Source: Microbacterium terrisoli
Lineage (GTDB): Bacteria; Actinomycetota; Actinomycetes; Actinomycetales; Microbacteriaceae
Direction: 5' to 3'
DNA: 64,000 nt
Assembly (NCBI RefSeq): GCF_030866805.1
Contig: NZ_CP133019.1
Span: 2,604,001 to 2,668,000 of the forward strand
Shown: positions 18,574-27,497 of the stretch, piece after piece
Layout: every line of letters begins with the position of its first letter
How positions within the stretch are numbered: position 1 is the first letter of the stretch
The notes under the pieces: model-generated
Databases searched by the model: none
The model's input: only the letters and a program-made list of their open reading frames with translations
Told to the model about the DNA's origin: nothing
Translations under genes and position numbers: made by a program

Positions 18574-20715
18574 TCAGTGGAACCTCGTGGCCGTCTCGAA
18601 GGGCTCTTCGCGTAGGAACGTCGCCCGCAGCACCTGACGGACGACCGCCTCGCCCACGCGCTCGACACCATCGTCACGGACCGTCGACAGTCGCGGTGCG
18701 ACGACCTGCACGGGGGCCTCGGGCGCTGTCATCTCTTCGTCTGCCTCGCGCTCGTCGTCGTCGGGCGGCAGCGACGTCTCGATCTCGCGCGCCGGCAGCA
18801 CATCGCCTTCGCGCGCCGGCGCGAGCGTCGCGATGAGCACGGATGCCGCGTCTTCGGGCTCGTCGTCGACGGCGAGCTGGCCGGGAGTGACCGCCGTCGC
18901 CGCCCCGGATGGGTCGGAGGGGATGGGCGCGACCGCCCAATCGGTCACCGGGGCGGCCGCTTCGGGTGCGGCCTGAGCGCGCGCGGGGGCCGACCGCTGC
19001 GCCGGGGGCGGGGTGGCGGGGACACCCGCGGCCTGCGTGTGCGGCGGCACAGGACCCGACGGTCCGTCCGGGTGATCGGGGCCGCCGCCCTGGTCGCCGG
19101 GACCGCCGCCTGAGTCGCCCGAACCGCCGGGGCCGCCGCCCTGCTCGCCGGGACCGCCGTGGCCGCTGTGCCGGGCGATGTATTTCACGCGCACGCCGAG
19201 CTCGGCCTGGATCGCCTGCCGCAGGTCTTCGCTCGGGCCGCGACCGGCCTGCAGCTTCTTGAACTTCGCGACGTCCGAGGCGCTGACGAAGCCCAGGGTG
19301 AGCACGTCGTCGCGGAACGCCTGCACGGTCGCGGCCGCGGCCACCAGCCACGACCCGCGATCGACCGCTTCGAGACGCTGCAGAATCGTCGGCCACGCCT
19401 GCTCTATGCGAGACATCGTCACCGGCGACGGCACCGCCGGCTCCGGCTCCGGCTCCGGCCCCGGCTCCGGCTCGGGCTCAGGCTCGGGCTCTGACTCGGG
19501 CTCGGGCTCCGTGGAGGGCGCTTCGACTCGCTGCGCTCGCTCAGCAACCGGGGCAGGGGACGCGGACGGTGCTTCGACTCGCTGCGCCCGCTCAGCGACC
19601 GGAGCTTCGACCGGCGCGCCATGGGCGAGCACGCGCGCGACCATCAGCTCCAGCTGCAGGCGCGGCGAGGTTGCTCCGCTCATCTCGTCCAGAGCCGCCA
19701 CGACGATGTCGGCGATGCGCGACAGCCGTGCGGCGCCGAAGCGGCCCGCCTGCGTCATCATGCGAGCGAGCTCTTCGGCCGGCACTCCGCGCAGGACCGC
19801 TGCCGCCCCGTCTCCGGTGGCCGCCACGACGATCAGATCGCGCAGGCGTTCCAGCAGGTCGTCGACGAACCGCCGCGGGTCTTGCCCGGTCTGCACGACG
19901 CGGTCGACCGCGCCGAACGCGGCCGCGGCATCCTGCCCCGCGAAGGCGTCGACCACCTCGTCGAGCAGCTCCGCCGGCGTGTAGCCGAGCAGCGCGACCG
20001 CGCGCGCGTATGTGACGGTCTCGTCATCGGACCCCGCGATCAGCTGATCGAGCACCGACAGCGTGTCACGTGGCGAGCCGCCGCCCGCGCGCACCACCAG
20101 CGGCAGGACGCCCGGCTCGACCGTCACTCCCTCTTGCCCGCACAGCTGCTCGACGTACTCGAGCATGGCGGCAGGGGCCACCAGCCGGAACGGGTAGTGA
20201 TGGGTGCGCGAACGGATGGTGCCGATGACCTTCTCCGGCTCGGTGGTCGCGAAGATGAACTTGACGTGGTCGGGCGGCTCTTCGACGAGCTTGAGCAGCG
20301 CGTTGAACCCCTGCGGGGTCACCATGTGCGCCTCGTCGAGGATGAAGATCTTGAATCGGTCACGGGCGGGGGCGAACACGGCCCGCTCGCGCAGGTCACG
20401 CGCGTCGTCGACGCCGTTGTGGCTGGCCGCGTCGATCTCGACGACGTCGAGCGACCCGCTGCCGCCACGCCCGAGCTCGATGCAGCTGTCGCACTGCCCG
20501 CACGGGGTGTCGGTGGGTCCCTGCGCACAATTGAGGCAGCGCGCCAGGATGCGCGCCGAGGTCGTCTTGCCGCAGCCGCGCGGGCCCGAGAACAGATAGG
20601 CATGGCCGACGCGGTCGCTGCGCAGGGCCGTCATGAGCGGCTCAGTGACCTGCGCTTGCCCGATCATCTCCGCGAACGTCTCGGGCCGGTAGCGGCGGTA
20701 CAGTGCGGTGGTCAC
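18574..20715 (-). CDS. dnaX: DNA polymerase III subunit gamma/tau
   Basis: The product has 713 residues from a GTG start. The AAA+ domain (about 1-240) has GPRGCGKTTSAR as Walker A, a zinc module with CLNC and CGQCDSC, and LDEAHMV as Walker B. The clamp-loader lid and collar follow. The C-terminal half is low complexity: an alternating Glu-Pro stretch near residues 395-425, then Gly/Pro-rich linkers, and a tau-like tail. It loads the beta clamp and links the replisome. Two near-identical PVAERAQRVEAP peptides near residues 370-400 come from a DNA repeat. No slippery frameshift heptamer was noticed, so only the full-length form is called. Confidence 0.94.
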   Translation of the reverse strand: MTTALYRRYRPETFAEMIGQAQVTEPLMTALRSDRVGHAYLFSGPRGCGKTTSARILARCLNCAQGPTDTPCGQCDSCIELGRGGSGSLDVVEIDAASHNGVDDARDLRERAVFAPARDRFKIFILDEAHMVTPQGFNALLKLVEEPPDHVKFIFATTEPEKVIGTIRSRTHHYPFRLVAPAAMLEYVEQLCGQEGVTVEPGVLPLVVRAGGGSPRDTLSVLDQLIAGSDDETVTYARAVALLGYTPAELLDEVVDAFAGQDAAAAFGAVDRVVQTGQDPRRFVDDLLERLRDLIVVAATGDGAAAVLRGVPAEELARMMTQAGRFGAARLSRIADIVVAALDEMSGATSPRLQLELMVARVLAHGAPVEAPVAERAQRVEAPSASPAPVAERAQRVEAPSTEPEPESEPEPEPEPEPGPEPEPEPAVPSPVTMSRIEQAWPTILQRLEAVDRGSWLVAAAATVQAFRDDVLTLGFVSASDVAKFKKLQAGRGPSEDLRQAIQAELGVRVKYIARHSGHGGPGEQGGGPGGSGDSGGGPGDQGGGPDHPDGPSGPVPPHTQAAGVPATPPPAQRSAPARAQAAPEAAAPVTDWAVAPIPSDPSGAATAVTPGQLAVDDEPEDAASVLIATLAPAREGDVLPAREIETSLPPDDDEREADEEMTAPEAPVQVVAPRLSTVRDDGVERVGEAVVRQVLRATFLREEPFETATRFH
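19520..19601. repeat. Two 31-base direct repeats inside dnaX
   Basis: Copies at 19520-19550 and 19571-19601 differ at two positions. Each begins GCTTCGACTCGCTGCGC and ends in a CTCAGC(A/G)ACCG element. On the coding strand they encode the repeated peptide PVAERAQRVEAP. A related shorter word (CTGAGCGTGTCGAAG) occurs at about 9456-9470 in the HAD gene. They may be coding copies of a dispersed palindromic element. Confidence 0.7.
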
Positions 20716-20765
20716 GCGTCCAGCCTACGGTGTGCTCCCGACACGCTCATCGCATCATCGACGAC

Positions 20766-20799
20766 GGGATGCCGCAGACAGCGTGTGCCGCGGCATCCC
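20766..20799. terminator. Hairpin between GH65 and dnaX genes
   Basis: A perfect 10-bp stem, GGGATGCCGC (20766-20775) with GCGGCATCCC (20790-20799), encloses a 14-base loop. It lies in the 97-base gap downstream of the GH65 stop and upstream of dnaX. It may terminate the GH65 transcript, although no T-run follows. The arms are also two copies of the frequent GGATGC word of this genome. Confidence 0.45.
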
Positions 20800-20812
20800 A
20801 CCCTCCGACGAC

Positions 20813-23302
20813 TCAGTCGTCGGCGGCGATCACGTCGATCGTCGTGGTCTCGGTGGTGGGAACGGATGCCGCGAGCAGCGTGCCGTCCTCGCGACGCTCG
20901 CCGATCAGCTCGCGCAGGGTCGGGCGGCCCGCGATGACCGGACCCTGATCGGCCAGCGGTGCGGTCACGGTGTCACCGGCGGCCACCGTGTATGCCACGC
21001 CGCGCACGGTGAACGTGACATCCTCTCCGCCGCCGGCGGCCACGATCATCTCGTCGGTGCGCAGCGCGATGTCCAACCGTGTGCCGTGCCAGTGCACGAC
21101 GTAGGCCAGCTCGTCCCAGCCTGCCGGCAGACGTGGATCGAAGCTCAGCCCGTCGTCGTCGCGCAGCCCGCCGAACCCGGCGACCAGTGCCGTCCACACG
21201 CCGCCCGCCGATGCGACGTGCACGCCGTCGGCGGCGTTGTGGTGCAGATCGGCGAGATCGACGAACAGCGAGCGCTCGAAGTAGTCCTGTGCGAGCTCCT
21301 GATAGCCCACCTCGGCCGCCAGGATCGACTGCACCACCGTCGAAAGCGTCGAGTCGCCCGTGGTCAGCGGGTCGTAGTACTCGAAGTCGGCGAGCTTCTC
21401 TTCGGGCGTGAACTGGTTGCCCTGCAGGAACAGCGCCAGCACGACGTCGGCCTGCTTGAGCACCTGATAGCGGTAGATGACCAGCGGGTGGAAGTGCAGC
21501 AGCAGCGGACGCAGACCCGGCGGCGTGCGTTCGAGATCCCACACCTCCTTCTCGAGGAACACCTCGTCTTGCGGATGGATGCCCAGCTGCGGGCTGTACG
21601 GAATGTGCATCGCCTCGGCGGCCCGCTCCCACGCCTCCGGTTCGGCCGGGTCGAGATCCAGCCGGGCGACCATGCGCCGATAGACCTCACCGTCCAGCTC
21701 TTCCATCTCGCGCACGGTGCGGGCAGCGAAGCGCAGGTTGAACCGCGCCATGACGTTCGTGAACAGGTTGTCGTTGACGACCGTCGTGTACTCGTCGGGC
21801 CCGGTCACTCCGTGGATGTGGAACTCCTCGACGCCGTCGCGGCGGCGCCAGAAGCCCAGCGTCGACCACAGCCGCGCGGTCTCGACGGCGATGTCGACCC
21901 CGTCCCGATAGAGGAACTCGCGGTCGCCGGTGGCACGCACGTACTTGGCCAGCGCGAAGCACACGTCGGCGTTGATGTGGTACTGCGCGGTGCCGGCGGC
22001 GTAATAGGCGGATGCCTCTTCTCCGTTGATGGTGCGCCACGGGTACAGCGCACCGGCCTCGGTGAGCTGGTGCGCGCGCTTGCGCGCGGCCGGCAGCATG
22101 AGCACGCGCATGCGCAGGGCGTTCAGCGCCCACTGCGGCGTCGTGTACGCCAGGAACGGCAGCACGTAGATCTCGGTGTCCCAGAAATAGTGGCCGCTGT
22201 ATCCCGATCCGGTGATGCCCTTGGCCGCGATGCCCTGCCCGTCGGCGCGGGCGGCGGCCTGCGCCAGCTGGAACAGGCACCAGCGAACGGCCTGCTGCAG
22301 GTCATCGCGCCCGCCGATGCGCACGTCCGAACGGTCCCAGAACGCGTCGAGCCACGCGCGCTGCGCCCGCAGGTGGGCGCAGTACCCCGACGCCATCGCC
22401 CGGTCGAGCGTGCGGCGGCAGCGATCCACGAGCTCACGCGCCGGCACACCCGTGCCGGACGTGTGATAGCTCACGAACTTCTCGACCCGGATCGGCACAC
22501 CCGCCTTGGCCTGGAAGCGGAACACGTTCTTGGCGATGTCGGGCTCGACCAGCGTGCGCGACGAGTACGCGTTCTCGGTGGTCACGACGTGGTCGGCGGC
22601 GACGGCGATCGTCATGTGCGATTCGGCCACGCGATAGCTCAGCGCCGCGCGCAGCTTGTCTTGCCAGAAGTCCTGCGGCTCGAGAACGCGCTCGGCGAAC
22701 CGCTCCGTCTTGCGCGGGTCCATCGGGTGCTTGCGGTGCGCCATCGGTGTGCCGCCGTACACGTCTTCGCCGTCCTGCCGGTTGACGATCTGGCAGCTGA
22801 CGGTGACCGGGGCATCGGCATCCAGCACCGTCACCTCGACGCTCATGATGCTCAGATGCCGCTCTTCGAACGACACCATCCGGTCGAAGTCGACCCGCAC
22901 ATGCTTGCCGCTGGGGGTCACCCACTCCAAGCGGCGTCGCAGCACCCCGTCACGCAGATCGAGCACTCGCTCGTACTCGCGTACATCGGCCAGGTCGAAC
23001 GTGAGCGGCTCGTCGTCGACGTAGATGCGCATCACCTTCGCGTCAGGCGCGTTGATGATGGTCTGACCTACCTCGGCGAAGCCGTACGCCTGCTCGGCGT
23101 GGCGGATCGGGAACGTCTCGTGGAAGCCGTTGATGAACGTGCCCTGCTCGTGCGCGTGACGGCCCTCGGGATGGTTGCCGCGCATGCCGAGGTAGCCGTT
23201 GCCAACGGTGAAGAGGGTTTCGGTGACGCCTGCATCGTCGAGATCGAAGCTCGTCTCGATCAGGCGCCAGGGGTCGACGGGAAATCGGTCGCGATCGATC
23301 AT
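20813..23302 (-). CDS. Glycoside hydrolase family 65 disaccharide phosphorylase
   Basis: The product has 829 residues with the start at ATG 23302. It has the GH65 N-terminal beta-sandwich (about 1-270), then an (alpha/alpha)6 barrel with YLGMRGNHPEG and GHYFWDTEIYVLPFLAY. The GVTGPDEYTTVVNDN block holds the general-acid Glu. A small C-terminal beta domain follows. Members cleave maltose, trehalose, kojibiose or nigerose with phosphate to give glucose plus beta-glucose 1-phosphate; the exact substrate cannot be read. The start lies 13 bases after the stop of a beta-phosphoglucomutase-like HAD gene, which would convert the product to glucose 6-phosphate. Upstream in-frame codons belong to the shadow of that gene. 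Confidence 0.9.
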   Translation of the reverse strand: MIDRDRFPVDPWRLIETSFDLDDAGVTETLFTVGNGYLGMRGNHPEGRHAHEQGTFINGFHETFPIRHAEQAYGFAEVGQTIINAPDAKVMRIYVDDEPLTFDLADVREYERVLDLRDGVLRRRLEWVTPSGKHVRVDFDRMVSFEERHLSIMSVEVTVLDADAPVTVSCQIVNRQDGEDVYGGTPMAHRKHPMDPRKTERFAERVLEPQDFWQDKLRAALSYRVAESHMTIAVAADHVVTTENAYSSRTLVEPDIAKNVFRFQAKAGVPIRVEKFVSYHTSGTGVPARELVDRCRRTLDRAMASGYCAHLRAQRAWLDAFWDRSDVRIGGRDDLQQAVRWCLFQLAQAAARADGQGIAAKGITGSGYSGHYFWDTEIYVLPFLAYTTPQWALNALRMRVLMLPAARKRAHQLTEAGALYPWRTINGEEASAYYAAGTAQYHINADVCFALAKYVRATGDREFLYRDGVDIAVETARLWSTLGFWRRRDGVEEFHIHGVTGPDEYTTVVNDNLFTNVMARFNLRFAARTVREMEELDGEVYRRMVARLDLDPAEPEAWERAAEAMHIPYSPQLGIHPQDEVFLEKEVWDLERTPPGLRPLLLHFHPLVIYRYQVLKQADVVLALFLQGNQFTPEEKLADFEYYDPLTTGDSTLSTVVQSILAAEVGYQELAQDYFERSLFVDLADLHHNAADGVHVASAGGVWTALVAGFGGLRDDDGLSFDPRLPAGWDELAYVVHWHGTRLDIALRTDEMIVAAGGGEDVTFTVRGVAYTVAAGDTVTAPLADQGPVIAGRPTLRELIGERREDGTLLAASVPTTETTTIDVIAADD

Positions 23303-23315
23303 GACGCAGACAAGT

Positions 23316-24050
23316 CTAGGAAGACTGGCCGGTGCTCGCGACCACATCGGCCAAGTCGGCGACCACCACGTGCGCACCGGCATCGCGCAGGGCCTCGGCA
23401 CCCACGCCGCGATCGACCCCGACCACGAGCGCGAACCCGCCGGCGGCGGCCGATCGCACCCCGCTGAGGGCGTCTTCGACCGCGGCCGCGCGTGCCGGCT
23501 CGACACCCAGCGAGCGGGCGGCGGCCAAGAACATGTCGGGTGCCGGCTTGGAGGCCAGGTCGTCGCGTTCGGCCACGACGCCGTCGACGACCACCTCGAA
23601 CCTGTCACGGATGCCCGCGCTGGTCAGAACCTCTTCGGCGTTCTTCGAGCTGGAGACCACCGCCACCGGGGTTGCGGCATCCCGCAGCTGGTTCAGCAGG
23701 GCCAGCGAACCGGGGTACGCAGCGATGCCGTCGGCACGCAGCGTCTGGGCGAACACCGCATTCTTTCGGTTGCCGATGCCGCACACGGTGTCGGCCGTGG
23801 GCGGGTCGGCAGGGTCGCCCCACCGCACCTCGACCGAGCGACTGCGCAGCACGGCGGCCACCCCGTCGTAGCGCTTCTTGCCGTCGACGTACTCGTAATA
23901 GTCCTGATCGGTGTAGGGCGGAGTGACACCCCACGCGGCGAACAGCTCGTCGAACAGATGCTGCCAGGCATGCATGTGCACGCGCGCGGTGGGCGTGAGC
24001 ACGCCGTCGAGGTCGAACAGGACGGCGTCGTACTGGCGCAGATCGGTCAC
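23316..24050 (-). CDS. HAD hydrolase of the beta-phosphoglucomutase family
   Basis: The product has 244 residues from a GTG at 24050 with GAAGGGA upstream. Motif I is FDLDGVLT with the nucleophilic Asp and the following acid/base Asp. Motif II is VVSSSKN, motif III lies in ASKPAPDMFL, and motif IV in VEDALSGVRSA. A helical cap follows motif I. It probably interconverts beta-glucose 1-phosphate and glucose 6-phosphate, because the next gene is a GH65 phosphorylase that makes beta-glucose 1-phosphate. The cap (about 100 residues) is longer than in the smallest phosphatases. Downstream of ackA by 62 bases. Confidence 0.86.
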   Translation of the reverse strand: MTDLRQYDAVLFDLDGVLTPTARVHMHAWQHLFDELFAAWGVTPPYTDQDYYEYVDGKKRYDGVAAVLRSRSVEVRWGDPADPPTADTVCGIGNRKNAVFAQTLRADGIAAYPGSLALLNQLRDAATPVAVVSSSKNAEEVLTSAGIRDRFEVVVDGVVAERDDLASKPAPDMFLAAARSLGVEPARAAAVEDALSGVRSAAAGGFALVVGVDRGVGAEALRDAGAHVVVADLADVVASTGQSS

Positions 24051-24112
24051 GGTCTTCCCTTCGTCGCCGTTGTTCCAGCGTATCCAGCCCGGGCGCCGCC
24101 GCGGGCCGGCCG

Positions 24113-25345
24113 TCAACCGGCGGCGACCTGCAGGGTCTGGCGGGCGATCTCGAGCTCTTCGTTCGTCGGCACGACGAGCACCGTGACCGGTGAGTCGTCG
24201 GTCGAGATCACCCGGATGCCGTGGCTGCGCACGGCGTTGCGCTGCGGATCGATGCGCACCCCGGCGAAGCCGAGCGTGGCCATCGCCTCGGCGCGCACCG
24301 GTGCGGCGTTCTCTCCGACTCCGGCGGTGAACGAGATCACGTCGACACCGCCGAGCTGTGCCAAGTAGGCACCGGCGTAGGCACGCAGGCGGTGCACGTA
24401 GACATCGAACGCCAGCGTGCTGTCGTGTTCGCCCCGTTCACGGCCCGCGAGCACATCGCGCATGTCCGAGAACCCGCTCAGGCCCTTCAGCCCGCTCCGC
24501 TTGTTCAGCAGCTCGTCGAGCTCGTCGATGCTCAGGCCGGCGCGCCTTCCGAGCTGGAACAGGGCCGCCGGGTCCACATCACCCGATCGGGTGCCCATGA
24601 CCAGCCCCTCCAGCGGGGTGAAGCCCATCGAGGTGTCCACCGACCGACCGCCGTCGATCGCGGTCACCGACGCCCCGTTGCCGAGGTGGAACACAATCTG
24701 CTTGAGCTCTTCCAGCGGCCGCCCCAAGAACTGCGCGGCGGCCTCGCTGACGAACTTGTGCGACGTGCCGTGGAAGCCGTAACGGCGGATCCGGTGACGC
24801 GCGGCCAGGTCCTTCTCGATCGCGTACGTGTAGGCAGGAGCGGCCAGGGTCTGGTGGAACGCCGTGTCGAACACGGCGACGTGGGGAACGTCGGGAAAGG
24901 CATGGCGCGCGGCCGCGATCGCGGCGAGGTTCGCCGGGTTGTGCAGCGGCGCGAGCACGGCCAGCTCTTCGATGTTGATCTCCACCAGCGGCGTGATGAG
25001 GGTGGGCTCGAAGAATCGTGCTCCCCCGTGCACGACGCGGTGACCGATCGCGACGGGCGCGCACTCGTCCAGGCTCGGACCGTGTTCGGCGAAGGCCTGC
25101 AGCATGACCCTGAACCCGGCGAAGTGGTCAGGGATCTCCAACTCGCGGTCATAGGTGGCGTCAAGCACCGTCGGCGCTGCCTCCCCCGGCGCGGCCGGCG
25201 GAAAGACCACGGTGTGGGTGCCTGCGCCCAGGGGCTGTCCGATCCGTTCGATCAGACCCGATGCGAGCACGGCCTGGCGGGTCATGTCCAGCAGCTGATA
25301 CTTGAACGAGCTCGAGCCGCTGTTGACGACCAGGACAATGCTCAT
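24113..25345 (-). CDS. ackA: Acetate kinase
   Basis: The product has 410 residues. It begins with VLVVNSGSSSFKYQLLD, the ASKHA phosphate-binding start, and has HRVVHGG, GFHGTSHKFV, HLGNGASVTAI and GTRSGDVDP blocks, all typical. It interconverts acetyl phosphate plus ADP with acetate plus ATP. The ATG overlaps the stop codon of pta by four bases (ATGA), so the two enzymes of the acetate pathway are translationally coupled. Confidence 0.97.
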   Translation of the reverse strand: MSIVLVVNSGSSSFKYQLLDMTRQAVLASGLIERIGQPLGAGTHTVVFPPAAPGEAAPTVLDATYDRELEIPDHFAGFRVMLQAFAEHGPSLDECAPVAIGHRVVHGGARFFEPTLITPLVEINIEELAVLAPLHNPANLAAIAAARHAFPDVPHVAVFDTAFHQTLAAPAYTYAIEKDLAARHRIRRYGFHGTSHKFVSEAAAQFLGRPLEELKQIVFHLGNGASVTAIDGGRSVDTSMGFTPLEGLVMGTRSGDVDPAALFQLGRRAGLSIDELDELLNKRSGLKGLSGFSDMRDVLAGRERGEHDSTLAFDVYVHRLRAYAGAYLAQLGGVDVISFTAGVGENAAPVRAEAMATLGFAGVRIDPQRNAVRSHGIRVISTDDSPVTVLVVPTNEELEIARQTLQVAAG

Positions 25346-27480
25346 ACGACTCCCTGTGCCTGGATCGCGGTGATGGCGATCGTGTTCACGATGTCTTCGA
25401 CCAGCGCACCGCGCGACAGGTCGTTGATCGGCTTGTTCAGGCCCTGCAGCACCGGGCCGATCGCGACCGCGCCCGCCGAGCGCTGCACGGCCTTGTAGGT
25501 GTTGTTGCCCGTGTTCAGGTCGGGGAAGATGAACACGGTCGCCCGGCCCGCGACATCCGACTCCGGCATTTTGGCCGCCGCGACCGCAGCATCCGCCGCT
25601 GCGTCGTATTGGATCGGGCCTTCGACCGGCAGCTGCGGCGCGCGCTCGCGCACGAAGGCGGTGGCCGCGCGCACCTTCTCGACGTCTTCGCCGGATCCCG
25701 ACTCGCCGGTCGAGTACGAGAGCATCGCCACCCGCGGCTCGATGCCGAACTGCGCGGCGGTGGCCGCCGACGAGATCGCGATGTCGGCCAGCTGCGTCGC
25801 GGTCGGATCGGGGATCACCGCGCAGTCGCCGTACACCAGCACGCGGTCGGCGAGCGCCATCAGGAAGACGCTGGAGACGACCGAGACACCCGGCGCGGTC
25901 TTGATCACCTCGAACGCCGGTCGGATCGTGTGCGCGGTCGTGTGCGCCGCCCCCGAGACCATGCCGTCGGCCAGTCCCAGGTGCACCATGAGCGTGCCGA
26001 AGTACGACACGTCGGTCACCGTGTCGGCGGCCCGCTCGTAGGTCATGCCCTTGTGCGCGCGCAGCCGCTCGTATTCGCGCGCGAACCGGTCGACCAGCAC
26101 AGCGTCGAACGAGCTGACGATCTGCGCGGCCGCGATGTCCACACCCAGCTCGATGGCGCGGTGCCTCACCTCGAGCGGTTCACCGAGGATCGTCACATCG
26201 GCGATGCCGCGGGCCAGAACCGTCGCGGCCGCCTTCAGCACCCGGTCATCGCCGCCCTCGGGCAGCACGATGCGCTTGCGGTCGCTGCGTGCGCGCGAGA
26301 TCAGCTCGTACCCGAACATGAGCGGCGTGACGATGCTCGCACGCACCAGTCCCAGCGCGTGCACCAGCGCGTCCACATCGACGTGCGTCTCGAACAGGGC
26401 CAGGGCGGTGTCGTAGCGCCGCCGCGAGTCGGCCGCCAGGCGCCCCCGGGTGCGCATGATGCGCAGCGCGGTCTCGTATGTGCCGTAGTCGGTGGTGATG
26501 ATCGGCAGCGACGAGCCCAGTCCGTCGATGAGCCGTTCGATCGCGTCGGGCAGTGCGAACGGCCCGTTCAGCACGATGCCCGCCAGGGACGGGAAAGTGC
26601 CCGACGCGTTGGCCAGCAGGGTCGCCAGCAGCACGTCGGTGCGGTCGGCGGCGACCACCACGATCGCACTGGGCTCCAGCCGCGGCAGCACGTTGTCCAT
26701 CGACATGCCGGCCACCACGACATCCAGCACCTCGCGGGTGAGCAGATCGGGGTCGCCGCGCAGCAGGGTGGCATCCAGCGAGCGCATCACGCCGCGCACC
26801 GACGGGGCGACCAGAAAGCGGTCCTCGGGCAGCGCCCAGACCGGAATGCGGCGGGCCGGCGAGGCGGGGGCGGATGCGGCATCCATCGCCTTCTCGACGG
26901 CGATGACAGTCTCGCCCAGGGCGTCCGGATCGGTGCGGTTCGCGACGATCGCGAACAGTTCGGCACGTGCGTGGCCGAGCTCGGCGAGCGCGAGCAAGGC
27001 CAGCTGCCCCATCTGCGCCGGCGTGCGTGCCTGCGTCTTGCCCAGCTGCTCGCCCAGGCCCTGCTGCGACCGGCCGCCCAGCACCAGCAGCACCGGGGCT
27101 CCGAGGTTCGCGGCGATGCGGGCGTTGTACCCGAGCTCGGCGGGCCCGCCGACGTCGGTGAAATCGCTGCCGAGGATGACGACCGCGTCGCACTGGGCCT
27201 CGACGGCCTTGTAGCGCTCGACGATGACCCCGAGCGCGCCTTCGGGGTCATCGTGCACGTCGTCGTAGGTGACCCCGATGCAGTCGTCGTAGTCGAGGTC
27301 GACGCCGTCGTGTTCGAGCAGCATCTCGAGCACATAGTCGCGCTCCACCGTCGACCGGGCGATCGAGCGGAACACCCCCACCCGGGGGGTGGCGTGGCTG
27401 AGCGCGTCCAGCACCCCCAGAGCGATCGTCGACTTGCCGGAATGGCCTTCGGCCGAGGTGATGAAGATGCTCTGCGCCAC
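25342..27480 (-). CDS. pta: Phosphate acetyltransferase
   Basis: The product has 712 residues from a GTG at 27480. The N-terminal part has a P-loop-like motif, TSAEGHSGKSTIALGVLD, and a DRTGG-type regulatory domain; the C-terminal third is the PTA_PTB catalytic domain, with RKRIVLPEGGDDRVLKAA and YSTGESGSGEDVEKVR. It converts acetyl-CoA and phosphate to acetyl phosphate. The long N-terminal form is the usual actinobacterial and enterobacterial type. Upstream in-frame codons overlap the RimK-like gene and are not used. It begins 17 bases after that gene and overlaps ackA. Confidence 0.95.
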   Translation of the reverse strand: MAQSIFITSAEGHSGKSTIALGVLDALSHATPRVGVFRSIARSTVERDYVLEMLLEHDGVDLDYDDCIGVTYDDVHDDPEGALGVIVERYKAVEAQCDAVVILGSDFTDVGGPAELGYNARIAANLGAPVLLVLGGRSQQGLGEQLGKTQARTPAQMGQLALLALAELGHARAELFAIVANRTDPDALGETVIAVEKAMDAASAPASPARRIPVWALPEDRFLVAPSVRGVMRSLDATLLRGDPDLLTREVLDVVVAGMSMDNVLPRLEPSAIVVVAADRTDVLLATLLANASGTFPSLAGIVLNGPFALPDAIERLIDGLGSSLPIITTDYGTYETALRIMRTRGRLAADSRRRYDTALALFETHVDVDALVHALGLVRASIVTPLMFGYELISRARSDRKRIVLPEGGDDRVLKAAATVLARGIADVTILGEPLEVRHRAIELGVDIAAAQIVSSFDAVLVDRFAREYERLRAHKGMTYERAADTVTDVSYFGTLMVHLGLADGMVSGAAHTTAHTIRPAFEVIKTAPGVSVVSSVFLMALADRVLVYGDCAVIPDPTATQLADIAISSAATAAQFGIEPRVAMLSYSTGESGSGEDVEKVRAATAFVRERAPQLPVEGPIQYDAAADAAVAAAKMPESDVAGRATVFIFPDLNTGNNTYKAVQRSAGAVAIGPVLQGLNKPINDLSRGALVEDIVNTIAITAIQAQGVV

Positions 27481-27497
27481 GGACTCAAGCCTAGGTG

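Noticed and set aside
18574-20715. Programmed frameshift in dnaX giving a gamma form
   Set aside because: I saw no A6G-like slippery heptamer; only the long form is supported.
20708-23467. Plus-strand open frame of more than 900 codons opposite GH65
   Set aside because: Antisense shadow of a well-supported GH65 gene; no recognisable domain or start site.
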